Positions 19,801-33,085 of a DNA stretch of 64,000 bases are shown here, one piece after another. How positions within the stretch are numbered: position 1 is the stretch's first letter; every line of letters begins with the position of its first letter. The notes beneath the pieces are model-generated. The model saw nothing but the letters and a program-made list of their open reading frames with translations, ran no database searches and was not told the origin of the DNA. Location of the stretch: the NCBI RefSeq assembly GCF_040412425.1, contig NC_089781.1, positions 52,786,227 through 52,850,226 of the forward strand. The letters are read 5' to 3'. This stretch comes from Macrobrachium rosenbergii. Its lineage: Eukaryota; Arthropoda; Malacostraca; Decapoda; Palaemonidae. Both the position numbers and the translations under genes were made by a program.

Positions 19801-20878
19801 CTATTTGTGTTATTAGTGTTAGCACTTTCGTGAGTTAATGATATTCGTGAACTGGCACTGGAATTTGACTATGTCTAAGTGTTGTTGATCTTAAATTATA
19901 AGGGCTATTTCAAATAGTATTCAACAATTCATCAAACGAATTCTGCATATTACACAAATACACGAATACACAAATACACAACAGTATTCAAAAAATACAT
20001 CATCAAAATAATGTTATGTTATTAAAGATTCCCATCTATCTAACATAAAAAATATAACAAGATAAAAAATTTTAGGGAGAATTATAAAAGTTTTATACCT
20101 TCCAAGAGAGAGAACAACAAAAAAATTTTTCATACGCACTTACAGAGAGAGAGAGAGAGAGAGAGAGAATAACTAAAATAACTTTCCAATCATGACTTAC
20201 TTATTTTTGTCGTGGTTCGGTTTTAACTGTTGTTTGTTACCACTGTTTCTCTTGAACTGTTTCTCTTTACCTTTCACACCCAACACTGTAGTTCACTGTA
20301 GACATGCAGGATATGGCTTCTGGTTTTAAATCTTGGCTAAAACTGTCCTTTTCTTGTTTCGTCAACCATCAGGGATTCATCTTCTTAGATTTCACCAGTA
20401 ATGTTGATTTTTAACGGGAATGTTTTGTCATACACGTGAAATGCACTCGTCCGTTTTAACAGATTGTGTATAGAAATCTGTTTGGGTATGTGTCAATAGC
20501 CACCAACACACAGGTGTCGTTGCTGCTGTCGCCGAATACTCTACAGTGTTTTGCTGTTTCACATTGACTGGTATGCTTGCGTTGTCCACTTGTTGTTCAG
20601 TCATTGTTTTATCTTTGGGGAATAATGTTTCTTAGTTGTGGGTTTTCTAAGTGATAATGTCTATAATTATTATTTCACTTCATTCTGTTTTGGCAGTTGA
20701 CGTTTGTAGCGGAAATGTTTTCGTCGATGTTATGATTCACTTCGCCGTCTGTTATTAAATTCTTGAGTTCTGCTCTTCGATTTGTATTGTTGTCATTATG
20801 GAATTCTTGTATGTGTACTTGTTCGTTCTTCACACTGCATTTTTTACATCTTCCTTGGATTCTATATAGCTGTCACCA
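19801..20878 (-). other. gypsy-C leader region
   Basis: Non-coding AT-rich sequence between gag and the possible 5' LTR. It holds a short GA tract (20146-20168). On the minus strand TTGGTGACAGCTATATAG follows directly after the presumed LTR end at 20879 and might be the primer-binding region; I could not assign a tRNA. Confidence 0.35.
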
Positions 20879-21450
20879 ATGTAATGTCTTCTTTTATTTG
20901 TTACCCGTTACCAATGTAAAGAAGTTTATTATTGTTATCTTTGTAATGTTTGTTATAGTAACATTTTGTTGCTTCTTCTTATTTGAATTAGTTTCATATT
21001 TCCTTTATAGTTGCTTTATCATTTCTGGCTTTATTTGTTGTTAGTTGTTAGAGTCTCAGGAGGCTTAGGAAGACACAGTGCAGTTTTCTTATTTCATTAA
21101 CACACTAGTAAAATAATACAGTATACATACAAGTTAAGTAGTATGATTACGAATCGAAGTATGAGCCTTTCTTGAATCTTCTTAACCCACAACTGGTGAG
21201 GCTCTTGACCTCACTCCGCTAAGGCTCTTGGATATTCTCTATCTGCTTCTCTCCCTTCAAGCTTGCTTTCTCCAAGGTTCCCTAAAGGAAATGTCCATCT
21301 CACCAGTAGGCAGACAATTGCTTCTGTTCCACCTTGTAGTCGTCCTTATTGGTTGAAGATTATCTAACGACGTCCCTTGGGTTAATTCCTCCTACTGTGG
21401 GTGGGACTAATGACGTCATCGGAAGTCTTCAGGTTCCGGCGAAAGTTGAA
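20879..21450 (-). repeat. Possible gypsy-C 5' LTR
   Basis: It starts (plus strand) with TGTAATGTCTTCTTTTATTT, shared with 13775-13797, at the position where the inner edge of the LTR should be. The outer edge is not resolved because the left counterpart is truncated. Confidence 0.3.
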
Positions 21451-21790
21451 AGGTCAGGACACAGGTGGGACGGGTAGGCAGTTTTTAATGGTTGTGCTTA
21501 GATTATTCAGGCACCAGTGTTTTGGCTACATACTTGCGACACTTCCTGATCATTACTCTCTCTCTCTCTCTCTCTCTGTAATGTTTCTGTTATTCATTCT
21601 CTCTCTCTTTCTCTCATGTTTCTGTTATTCATTCTCTCTCTTTCTCTGTCTGTCATTTGTCTATTAATGGTTCTCTCTCATTTCTTTTTCTCTCTTTTAT
21701 ACTTACGCTATTCCTACCTAATATTCTCCTAGCTATCATTACATGTGTGTTACTGTACTTCAGTGCAAACATACATCGGGTATTGTTTCT
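21451..21790. other. CT-rich sequence, no gene
   Basis: Contains several (CT)n runs (about 21556-21578 and 21598-21650). Open frames here are low-complexity Ser/Leu-rich and not credible genes. Confidence 0.6.
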
Positions 21791-21799
21791 CTCTCTCTC

Positions 21800-22212
21800 T
21801 ATCATATTTCAGTACTGTACATATCCTTTAATAAAATGTGAATTATTGTATCATAAGCATAAAAACTGGGAACCGAGCAAGCTCTATCATGTCAGCTTTA
21901 CACCGCCCTCTTTACCCATCCAACACTGCATCCCCACTCCCTCCCAGCCATAGAAACTGCTCCCCAGCTCCACCCACCTTCCAAAACAACCCCCTTCTCT
22001 GAGCCTTCCTCTACACAGCCTTACTGCCCTTCATCACCGATGGCGCCAAGTCATCTGACCGCCTCCCCCACCATGAAAACTTCTCAAGGCCTCCCCTAAC
22101 CCCCAAAACCCTTTACTAGTCAGTATGAATGTAGGCAATGTTACCAACATTTTCTTGAGGCCACACAGCATTGCCAACCATCAGAGGGTGGTTTTTTTCA
22201 AATTTAAAAAAA

Positions 22213-22215
<3 letters not shown>
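21800..22215 (-). repeat. Dispersed repeat, uninterrupted (empty-site) copy
   Basis: The reverse complement runs from the TTTGAAAAAAACCACC...GGTTGGCAATGC part (equal to 6640-6800) directly into GGGCAGTAAGGCTGTGTAGAG...AAAGGATATGTACAGTACTGA (equal to 10837-10990). The junction reads GCCATCGGTGATGAAGGGCAG, with no Academ-like element between. It is bordered on one side by an AT array. Confidence 0.85.
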
Positions 22216-22729
<514 letters not shown>

Positions 22730-22733
<4 letters not shown>

Positions 22734-22845
22734 ACAAGAACGGAATTAACACTTTTTTGAAAGTGTACGTAACGTAATCCTAACGGTCTTCTTTCAGGAA
22801 AGTGAAAAAGGTCTGCCCAAGTGATAACACCTGCATCCTTTTTCT

Positions 22846-22900
<55 letters not shown>

Positions 22901-23676
22901 GTGTATCGCTTCTCTCTCTCATCGTTTTCCGAAGTTCACCCAATCTGACCTCACTCATTCTTCAAAGCAATTAAATGGACTATTTAAAGAAAACGCAATA
23001 GTTTCTGATAAAAATAAGTTTGTTATTCAAATAACCCAACAAGAAATGAATAAAACCAAAGCAAAGATTAAAATGCATAATAAAATGAATTATCGAGTCA
23101 GATAACTAAACTTAAACTGTAAAAACACTTTGATTAAAGAAGTCCATCATGCTAATAGCCTGAAAATATCCAAACTCACACATACTCCCCAAATCAATAA
23201 CTAAAGTCATGTCAAAAAAACAGTCTACCCACATGTTAATCGAACCAGTCCACATGTTATTCTAACCAGTCCACATGTTATTCTAACCAGTCCACAGACA
23301 TCTTATCTGCCGTTCAAAAGCCTGGATCCTCTCCAAAGCTACGTCTAGACAACTGCAGTTCTATCACGTTAATGAACGACCAAACTCACTTTTAGGGCAG
23401 ATTTTGGCATAATCTAGATCAAATTAACGCACGTACTCACGAATATACATAACACTTCGAGATCACCTGACTGCCAATATTGTTGAGGTTCTCACGAGAT
23501 AGCTGAGGAATCAAAACTATTTGTTGAATACAAAGATTTTACATCTGACGGCTCTGTCAGTACCATCTCGGCTCCAAAAATTTTCTTACTTCATCTTAAA
23601 GCATTGAAGCTATGAAATGCATATATGTGTCCTTTAAAATTGTATAAGCTATATTTCCTGAATAGAGCTATTAACA
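22730..23676 (-). repeat. gypsy-D 3' LTR
   Basis: About 950 bp starting (plus strand) TGTTACAAGAACGGAATTAA and matching 30290-31180 in the same orientation with many small indels. A plausible inner edge is TATTAACA at 23676, so that on the minus strand the LTR would begin TGTTAATAGC; a purine-rich stretch on the minus strand lies just upstream (about 23686-23703). It contains a CT run at 22849-22897. Confidence 0.75.
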
Positions 23677-23829
23677 CATAAGAAGCGGTCTCGCTCTCCT
23701 TAACGGCAAACTAAAAACAAAAGCATATGTATAAAACATAACAGATAGAGCTATGCCCACTAGGGCAATGTCTACTGCACTGCAGCTTTAAGGACTGCTC
23801 TCATGATGCACTTCCAAAGTCACTGGGGT

Positions 23830-24330
23830 TGTGTTCTTAGAGCCTTTACATGTAATCTTACAAACACGAATAAGCTTTACTACTCCCACAACAAGAATTA
23901 TCAGTAAAATAGCTATTAAGACAATTAAAATTGTCGGCATAATATATCTCTTGATACTCGGAACATCACGGAATCATCAATGTCTTCCAACGATGGAACC
24001 GTCATTGGCACCTTGGTTGTAGGTACCGCCACTACCAAATGCTCGTTATGCGTATGACGCATAATTATCTTCTCGGAACTGTTGAATGCAGCACGGCTAA
24101 GTACGAGAAAGTCCGTAGACAGGATTCTGCAGGATGAATCAAACAGTTTGGATCCTCGAAGGACGAATGACGTCGACTTGTTGTTCTGGCACATCATTGT
24201 AACTGCACATCTTTGCAAAAGATGGCAGTAAGGGTGTTGGTGGACCTGATGTGGTAATCTCGCAGGAACTGTCTAAAGTCACATTCTGTCGGAGTCTGTC
24301 CATGAACTAATGATAATTCACAACCACCCA
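23830..24330 (-). pseudogene. gypsy-D envelope-like C-terminus
   Basis: Downstream of integrase on the minus strand, 23925-24218 is open and followed, in another frame, by a strongly hydrophobic run at about 23845-23935 (IVLIAILLIILVVGVVKLI) and basic residues VCK. Such a single membrane anchor followed by a short basic tail fits the end of an envelope-like protein. The identity rests on position and on the hydrophobic segment; the ectodomain is not recognisable. Confidence 0.4.
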
Positions 24331-25190
24331 CAGACACAACTCGCAACTGGAAAATACTACTGTCACACACACACTTCTCTCTAACTAAAGCACAACTTGT
24401 CTTATAATCAACTCCCGAACTCTTGATATTGATTTCAAAATGAACATGGTCTCTAATCTATCCTATGTCACTACTGAGTCTCCCAAAGCACTCGAAAAAG
24501 GTCTAATAACGAAAAGGTTTCATGTTACTGAACCAAACAAAACTACTAATGGCAAAAGTCAAACACTCACACAGAACTAATTCCCAAGTTTGTATCTCAG
24601 AATAATCACAGTCAACTCACCATTAAGCACACAACAACTCTGCGGAACTCACTACAAAAAAATTCTATCCAACAGAAAAAAAATACTGAGAATCCTATCC
24701 AAACACTAAAAGGCATCATATCTCGTAAAAGATGAAAGTTCTACTTGGTTAGCAAATATTTTGCAACAAAAATAGCAATTGATATAATGGCAATCGTTCT
24801 AATGATCTTAACAACTACAACTACTCACAATACAGCCTTCATTTTAAAAAAGAAACTGAAAAAAATCCGGCCACTCAAATACGATCTCCCAACCCGAAAA
24901 AAAAGATCAGACTTGTTCGGTCCGATATACCAAGTACTTCCCCCAAAAAAAATAATCCCAAACAACAAAGATATTGCGTCAGATGACAAAACACATCATA
25001 ACACAATAACACCACAACACCAACACACGGGTCAAATCTCGTATGAAATTAGCCCATGTCTCAACTCCTAAAATCATTCGAAAACAAATGATTAAGAACT
25101 TCAACATCTAAAATGAACAAGAGACAAAAAAAAAAAAAAAATAAATATCATATATACAAACATCAACCTATTTATCCTCTAACTATATAC
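24331..25190 (-). other. gypsy-D region between integrase and env-like end
   Basis: A degenerate region with short open frames only. The plus-strand frame at 24745-25071 begins with a signal-peptide-like stretch but has no family match I know, and is antisense to the element. Confidence 0.3.
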
Positions 25191-26310
25191 AAACGTTCCA
25201 TTACATGACTATATACAAATGTTCCATTTACATCCCACTTTCTTTTAACTTCGAAATGTGGGTCAATTTTGTCACTCCAGTATTTACATCTTTAACTACA
25301 CCTATTCCTCTTTTGATCTCTACAATCTCAAAAGGTCCGTGAACTTCGGACTTAATTTATAACTAGATCATTCCGAATATCCACTTTAACAAACACTCTA
25401 TCACCCACGAAAGCTACTTCCCTCGATTTCGCGCGTTACTTTTCTCTACCATTGCACGCGAACTAAGTTCAAGTTCTTTACTGATACGCAAATCTTTCTG
25501 CTGTATTTATCAACGAAGTGACCGTAACATCACCTTGAACTCGCTCTGGTAACAAATCAAAAGGTCCTTTCAACTTGTACCCATACAAAGCTTCTGCTGG
25601 AGATATCTTAATTGTGTCATTCAACATAGTATTGATACTATATCGCACTTCATCCAACGATCTGTCCTAATGTATCGGAACCACTCCACCGTCATGCGCA
25701 AGCTTCTTCGATCACTTTCCGATTCGCCCTTCACATAACCTATTCGCTTCAGGTCTATACGATTGTGATACTTTCTTTATTCCAGCAAATTAGCAAGACT
25801 GTCTAAAGTCTTATTAATAAACTCCTCTACCATTGTCTGTGATTGACATTCAGGAACACCATATCGACAAATTATCCTTTAAAGAACGCTATAGCAACTT
25901 CCTCAGCTGATTTGTACTTCAGTGGGAAAATCTCGACAAAAGCGAGTCAACTCCATCAACAACTACTAATAAATGTCTATAACCATAAGCGGACTCTGGA
26001 GAAGTTACCCAGAATATCCATATGCACTTTCTGAAACGGGCTATGTGGTATGATATGAACTCAAACGACACGACACTGTTGTCGCTGGCTTATTCGTGAT
26101 TAAAAATAGCGCACTTCTTCGTAAAGGCTTCCACTGCGGAAACATATTTTTCCAAAAAAACTTTGACCTGACGTTTTCATACGTCTTATCCACACCTAAA
26201 ATGAGGAGAAACAAATTTACAATGTACAATGTCTAGAACTTCTAAATACTAGACTTCTGGCACGATGATTTGTGTAATCTCACCCATGCTTCGAGTACTT
26301 CAAGGTTATA
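25190..26310 (-). pseudogene. gypsy-D integrase, heavily frameshifted
   Basis: Pieces of integrase are recognisable in the expected order on the minus strand. 26041-26229 carries a zinc-domain remnant (DKTYENVRSKFFWKNMFPQ) and 25540-25600 has YKLKGPFDLLPERVQGD. 25250-25480 has REVAFVGDRVFVKVD and the end of the C-terminal domain. Stops and frame changes occur every 50-100 bp, so this is an old copy. Confidence 0.65.
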
Positions 26311-26779
26311 CTTAACTTTCTCACCAATAAATTATTCTCCAACTCTAGACCAGAAAAAGGTAACTTATACCCTTTCTTCGTGAAACTCCCAAGAAATGCC
26401 TTTAGCATCTGACAATAATTTTATCTTCATCTTGCTTTTGTTCGAGCAAGCCTATGTCCCAAGTGACATTTTCACCCGTAATATAACACACTGCTACTTC
26501 CTTACCATCACGAATAACAATCTCTCCCGAGACTGCCGATCACTATTTCTCCCCTCGAAGTATGCACTGTAGAAACGTGATGTCCTCTCACATGCGATCT
26601 CTCAGAACTACTAATATCAGAGACATTAGACAACAAATATTTACTCTCTTCTCCACACAGGATTCGGTGTGTATTTCCTCATCCTCGGACCGGAAAGTAT
26701 CTGCTCAATGCATCTGGGTAACTACATTATGCTTACCTTCAATGGTATTTGAGGTTTGCATCAAAATCTCTCAATTAGT

Positions 26780-28034
26780 AAACTAACGTGTTTCGCGACA
26801 AATTTGGCTTATTAAAAGCTTCAACAACGGTTGATGATCTGTAAAATCTCAACTTTATTTCCCAACAACAACATCTTAAAATGAACAAGGCTAGAGACGA
26901 CTGCGAAAGCTCCTTGTCCACAACTGACATCAGCCTTTCGTTACTACCACGCCGCTTTGAACTTTCTGCTATAAAAAGCAATTGGGTACTTCTTCAAATT
27001 TCTGCATCAAACACGCACTCTTACTATCTTCCTGACTCGCGTCAGTCACTAAGGTGAACGGTTGACTAAAAATCTGGAAACTTCAAAACTGGTGGGGGTT
27101 CACCAAAGCATTCTTAAGCTTTCTCAAAAGCTAATTGTTGACTATCACCCAAACAAACTTAACGTCTTCGTAACAAATCTGTCAATGGAGACGCCAGAAA
27201 ATTCGCACAAAACGGCGAAGAACCCTAATATAGCTACCTTAGAACGAATCTAATCTGTTTCCGGTTTTGGAACTGAAAATTCACAATGGCTTTAACTTTC
27301 TCATCATTCACTTTAACTCCTCTTTAGAGATAACATGTCCTAAATAGACAATTTTTCTTCCAGAAACTCACATTTGGCCAATTTGGACTTTAATCCAGCG
27401 AATCAGAATCGCTTGAGGACTTCTTTAACAATCTTTAGATGTTCTTCAATTGTATCTGTGCATACAAGGAGAATGTCATCCATGTACACAAACACCGACT
27501 TTCCTAACAAGCCATGAAGTACTGTGTTAACCAGTCTAGTAAATGTTATTGGGGACCCTTGTAATCCAAAAGTCATCCTATTAAACTCGTAATGTCCCTT
27601 TGGTACCGAAAATTCTGTATATTTACGCTACTCTCAAAGGGGAACTTGTAAAAACCCTTGCACATAAGATCTATAGATGAATATATATTCTTTGCCACCG
27701 ATTCAACAAACAAATCAGGCAAACAAGCTACAGATATCTATCTGGGCATGTTTTTTCATTCATCACAAAATCTACACAAACTTGATACTACCGTCTTTCT
27801 TAGGAACTGCAAGCAAAGGAAAATTAAACGGAGAATTGACGGTCTGATAATGCCTTCTGACTCCCACCTCTGAACTTCTTTTTCTACTTCTTTCTCTGAT
27901 CTTAAAAAGGAATTCGTGCTGGAATATATATGGGATTGGTACTTTTCTAGGCGGATTGAATGTTCTAAAACATCTGTAACTTCTAATTTATCTCCCTTCA
28001 AAGCAATGTGATATCTAGATATTCTTTCAAACAC
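26780..28034 (-). pseudogene. gypsy-D reverse transcriptase and RNase H
   Basis: The catalytic box VFVYMDDILLV is intact at about 27465-27505, preceded by MTFGLQGSPITFTRL and followed by LKSKLAKCEFLEEK and, near 27030-27065, PFTLVTDASQ of the RNase H. 27756-28034 holds the RT beginning (EKEVQRWESEGIIRPS) with frame changes. The order and motifs identify Ty3/gypsy pol. Many frameshifts make it non-functional. Confidence 0.75.
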
Positions 28035-28717
28035 TTCACTATCTGAATACTCAGGATAATCAACTTAGCCAAATGTTCATGCAGAACCTGACTTCAGAAC
28101 TGTTGTTCTCGTTAGAAACATATTCCTGTCTCCACAAAACTCACTAATTTATGCTCTTCATTAAACCTTCAAAATCAATTACATAAGTAATTTTGTGATA
28201 TTTTTTCACTGAGTCTTGATAGCTAACCAATTCTACTGAAGTCACGCCAAGTAATTGTAACTTCATTTACTGACACCGTGATCAACGCCTTTGAATTTCT
28301 CGGTTCCCCAACAACGACACTCGAGAAGGTAAATTCTTTCTCTTTCAGCGACACTTTAACCAATGTAGGAACTGCTGGGTTGTATTCAATATCTTCCAAC
28401 AAAAATCCTTTTGAAGGATCTTTGCGGAATATCTTCACTCTCTAATGAATGTGTTACACATGTCTCAGACTGTGTCTTAGGTTTTCACAAGTTTTTTCCT
28501 GTGTATATATGGAACAAAACAACCCAGACTCACCTATTGTAATCCCCTGAATTCCCAGAAGAATGTTGATGTTAAGTGTCGCATGCAAGAAGTGTGGGTG
28601 TCCTAGCAAAACCATTTCCCACCTAAGGCTAACTTCTTCTATGACCACAAAAATGATTCTACTATTGTCTTTCCGCCGATACAAAGTTAAAACAAGAAAT
28701 GACTTAACCTAAAATAT
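28035..28717 (-). pseudogene. gypsy-D protease-RT spacer
   Basis: Open segments at 28223-28438 and 28454-28684 correspond in position to the low-conservation spacer. LLGIQGITIGESG at 28500-28560 resembles the end of a retropepsin (LLG.D). No other domain is recognised. Confidence 0.4.
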
Positions 28718-28918
28718 TCAGTTTTTCTCGCTGTACATCACACACACTGTCTCACTAGAAGGGACTAATTTGCACTCTGGAAACTTCGAGTGAAAAAGGT
28801 CAGCATTTACTAAGTTAACTGAGCTACCAGAATCAATGAAAATAAGAATTTCATTGCCATTAGAGAATCCACGTACAATTGGCCTAGGTTCTGTTGACTC
28901 TACGACCTGATTAGTCAT
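28718..28918 (-). pseudogene. gypsy-D protease
   Basis: A retropepsin N-terminal part with the catalytic LIFIDSGSSVNLVN segment. It lies between the zinc-knuckle region of gag and the spacer and RT. Truncated by a stop at 28718. Confidence 0.7.
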
Positions 28919-29720
28919 TATCCTGTGTCCGTTTTCGAACTTATCTTGTGAAAATTCTGCTGTTCCTTTGTGTATCTAGAACTTGCATCATGTGGAATTC
29001 TCCTGTCATATCTAGAAAACCCCGTGACTTCCCTGAATAATCTCCTATCACTTGTGGCTGGGGCAAAATCTCCATCCATGATCTGGAAGATTTGCAAACT
29101 GGAACAATATCTCACTCTGGCAATTTGATTTGCTATGTCCTAAGGTTTATCACAATTAAAACAACGCGTGATCGTTGTGACTGATCTTCTGAATTTTCTT
29201 CATTCTCTACCGTATGCATGTCTTCGCTGTTGCATCATTTCCGAATGCGAAGCGATTATCATTATTCTGTGGTTTGGAAACCGTGAAAGGACATCTTTTG
29301 CACCCTCCCTGTACAAAACTACTGTCCAGTGTCGGCATTTTGATAGATTTTTGCTAATCTGTAAACAAAAGGATTCGTCTGTATCCTGACTGTAATTCTT
29401 TAATGTAAACTATCTACAATTACATCTGGACCGACAGCAAAGGCGTTAAAGTGTAACACCTTCAAATTATCTAAGGAGATATTATTTCCAGTTACCTATG
29501 AGCCTATTATAGATTTCTTTAACTCAACTACTGCAAGCTTCGCGCCATTCGTAATTTTCTTGGAATTCAGATAATTGTTCACTGACTCAATGAAGTTTCT
29601 ATTTTGGGTTGGCTTCATGTCAACTAACCCTTTAAAATTACCACTCCCGCGCTAACGCCGTCACTTTATGCACCACAACTGATTGGGATATGCTTGTTGC
29701 ATCGTCCGGCATTTTAAATG
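28919..29720 (-). pseudogene. gypsy-D gag remnant
   Basis: Near 29120-29165 the minus strand reads RCFNCDKP, the start of a zinc knuckle, followed downstream by FSRYDRRIPHD. Upstream parts at 29400-29720 are unrecognisable except for position. Multiple stops. Confidence 0.5.
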
Positions 29721-30289
29721 AGTGATCACACGCCCTGAGCGAATAACATAAAAAAGAAACCAAAAGGGAATACTAGAGAAAGGTGTGTTACTTCTCTAAA
29801 AGAAGAATAGAAAACGGAGTTCTGCGCAACTTACAAGAATGGGGTACTTACCAATTTGAACAGAAAACGGAGCACCTATCTCTCGACTTCTAACCTGTGA
29901 CGTCACCCACTCGAAGACGAAGCAAACAACACCCGTGATTATTGTTGAATAATCACTTTGCGTAACTAACTCACAATCGCCACTATTCTCACTTATTTGG
30001 GTATTTGTTAACCCCAAAATTGTTTCCAGAGATCATCCAGATCTATTTCACAACTCCCTCACCCCAGTACTCGAATGGAGACGGAAAAAAAAAAAAAAGG
30101 TTCTCAGATACCCATTTAATCCGACTCCACTATGTACTCGCTATCTTAAGACTGAGGGGTAACCACTATGACGCCACGCCCAGTCACGCTTGGGTATCAA
30201 TGTTAATAATTAGTCTATTAGCAATCTCCCTCTTTCGCCATCATTAAAGACATTAACATTCATGAGGTACTGCTGCCACCATTTAACTC
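29721..30289 (-). other. gypsy-D leader
   Basis: Sequence between gag and the 5' LTR. Six bases from the LTR the minus strand reads TGGTGGCAGCAGTACC, which starts with TGG like a tRNA primer-binding site; I could not name the tRNA. Confidence 0.45.
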
Positions 30290-31180
30290 TGTTACAAGAA
30301 CGGAATTAACACTTTTTTGAAAGTGTACGTAACGTAATCCTAACGGTCTTCTTCAGGAAAAAGGCGTGAAAAGGTTCACTCATGATAACACCTGCATCCT
30401 TTTTTCTCCCCTCTCTCTCTCTCTCTCTTTCTCTCTCTTCACGTGTATCGCTTTCTCTCTCTCTCATCGTTTTCCAACTACCCACCCGACTTCACCTGGC
30501 CCTTCAAAGCAATTAAATGGACTATTTAAAGAAACGCAATAGTTTCTACAAAATAAGTTTATTATTCAAATAACCCAACAAGAAAGCGAATAAAACCAGC
30601 AAAGATTAAAATGCCAATAAATGAATTATCGAGCTAGATAATTGAAACTCTAAACTGCAAAACACTTACTAAAGAAGTCTCATTATGGCTAATAGCCTGA
30701 AAATATCCAACCACACATACTCCCAAATCAATAACCAAAGTCATGTCAAAAACAGTCTAACATGTTAATCGAACCAGTCCACATGTTGTTCTAACCAGTC
30801 CAATATGTTATTCTAACAGTCCACAGACATCTTATCTGCCGTTCCAAAGCCTGGATCCTCTCCAAAGCTACGTCTAGACAACTGCAGTTCTATCACGTTA
30901 ATGAACGATCAAACTCACTTTTAGGCAGATTTTGCATAATTTAGATCAAATTAACGTGACGTATCACGAATATACATAACACTTCGGAGATCACCTGACT
31001 GCCAATATTATTATAAGTTCTCACGCAGATAGCTGAGGAATCAAACTATTTGCTGAATACAAAGATTTTACATCTGACGGCTCTGTCAGTACCATCTCAC
31101 TCCAAAAATTCTTTCATCACATCTTAAAGCATTGAAGCTATGAAATGCATATATGTGTCCTTTAAAATTATAGAGCTATT
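30290..31180 (-). repeat. gypsy-D 5' LTR
   Basis: It matches 22730-23660 throughout, starting TGTTACAAGAACGGAATTAA, with a shorter CT run (30413-30440). The outer edge is lost in an AT microsatellite starting at 31191. Confidence 0.75.
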
Positions 31181-31188
31181 ATTTTTCA

Positions 31189-31190
<2 letters not shown>

Positions 31191-31231
<41 letters not shown>
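31191..31231. repeat. (AT)n microsatellite
   Basis: Uninterrupted AT run at the outer edge of the gypsy-D 5' LTR. Confidence 0.95.
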
Positions 31232-31238
<7 letters not shown>

Positions 31239-31575
31239 TGTGTATGTATTTGGTTTTATTGGTGGTAATTTAGAAATAGGTAGGGTATCAGTAAGAAAAG
31301 AATATAAGCATAGGCTGAGAGCGGTATTGCAAACATTCAGGATATATGTATATGTAAAGACTAGAGCACATCAGGAACGAGTTCTATAGAGTACTTAGCT
31401 TCCATCAAAGATGGATAAGACATACTTAAGACCAATGAGGAAATAGATGAAGTTCAAACTACAAAAACAATAAAATGTAAATCAAAATAAAACTTTCCTT
31501 TTACTTGTAACAATTTTTATAACTGACTAGCTGACCAACCTGGTGCTGCCTAGAAAACTCTGAATGACAACTGAT

Positions 31576-31618
<43 letters not shown>

Positions 31619-31680
31619 CCTGTTAAGATAGTTGCTTCAGTTACATTGTCCAGCATTTTTGACATTTTATATTTCAGCAT
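31232..31680. other. No gene; (CT)n and a dispersed repeat motif
   Basis: Contains a CT run at 31581-31615, preceded by GACTAGCTGACCAACCTGGTG, which resembles a motif found in many invertebrate dispersed repeats. No coding content. Confidence 0.5.
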
Positions 31681-31689
31681 TTTTGACTT

Positions 31690-32880
31690 CTCATCCCCCC
31701 ATTTCTATCGGGCCTGAACTTGGACTGGAAGGGAATCGGGAGTGTCACCATTCATCTCAGTGACCTCAAAAACTATGGATTGGACACTAATATAGGTCAT
31801 TTTCAGTCATTTTTACGTCATCCCCTTCCCAACCCTTCTCATCCCCCTTTCCTATCGGGGCTGAAATTGGACTTAAAGGGCATTTGGAGTGTCAGTGTTC
31901 ATCTCAGCAATCTGGGAAACTATGGGTTAGAAACTAATATATGTTGTTTTTGGTTATTTTTGCATGTCACCCCCTTCTCACTGGCCCCCTTCCTACTGGG
32001 GCTGAACTTGAACTTGAAGGGCATCAGGAGTGTCACTATTCATCTCAGCAACCTGGAAACTATGGATTAGACACTAATATCTGTCGTTTTCAGTTATTTT
32101 TACATTTCACCCCCTTCTCATCCCCCCTCCCTATTGGGGCTGAACTTGGAATTGAAGGGCATCGGGAGTGTAACTACTCATCTCAGTGACATTGAAAACT
32201 ATGGATTAAACACTAATATCTGTCGTTTTTGGTTATTTTTACATATCACCCCCTTCCCACCCCTTCTCACCCCCCTTTCTATTGGGGATGAACTTGGATC
32301 TAAAGGGCATTGGTAGTGTCACTATTCATCTTAATGACCTCGAAAACCATAGATTAGACACTGATATCTGTCTTTTTTTATTATTTTTACATGTCACCCT
32401 CTTCCCACCCCTTCTCACCCCACTTTCAATCGGAGCTGAACTTGGACTTAAATGGCATTGGGAGTGTCACTATTCATCTCAAGATCCTCAAAAACTATGG
32501 ATTAGACCTAATATCTGCTGTTTTGGTTATTTTTACATGTCACCACCTTCTCACCCATTCTCACCACTCCTTCCTCTTGGGGCTCAACTTGGCCTTAAAG
32601 GGCATTGGGATTGTCACTATTCATCTCAGCATCCTCAAAAACTATGGATTAGACTCTAATATCTGTCGTTTTCGGTTATTTTTACATGTCACGCCCTCCC
32701 GACCCCCTTCTCACCCTTCCTTTCTATCAGGCTGAACTTGGACTTAAAGGGCATCAGGAGTGTTGCTATTCATCTCAACGACCTCGGAAACTATGGATTA
32801 GACACTAATATCTGTCATTTTCAGTTATTTTTACATGTCACCCCTTCCCACACACCCCTTTTGTCTTACCCCCACAGATA
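31690..32880 (+). repeat. Minisatellite, about 8 copies of a ~146-bp unit
   Basis: Each unit runs from GGGGCTGAACTTGGACTTAA through AGTGTCACTATTCATCTCA, ACTATGGATTAGACACTAAT and GGTTATTTTTACATGTCACC to a C-rich spacer. Starts are near 31709, 31858, 32000, 32138, 32285, 32431, 32580 and 32730, so spacing is 138-150 bp. Open frames through the array are repeats of the same peptide and not genes. Confidence 0.9.
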
Positions 32881-32934
32881 GTTTATTTGAAATTGCTTAG
32901 TGCATCTCAGAGTTATGCTGGAACACACACACAT

Positions 32935-33085
<151 letters not shown>

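Noticed and set aside
24745..25071. 108-codon frame with a signal-peptide-like start
   Set aside because: Antisense to the gypsy-D element, Lys/Thr-rich low-complexity composition, and no recognised family.
31720..32735. Overlapping frames with a repeated LKGIGSVTIHLS-type peptide, at first sight a repeat protein
   Set aside because: The peptide repeat simply follows the ~146-bp DNA tandem repeat, in changing frames and with stops.
31690..32880. CRISPR-like regular spacing
   Set aside because: Units are ~146 bp, spacers are similar to each other and the context is animal DNA.
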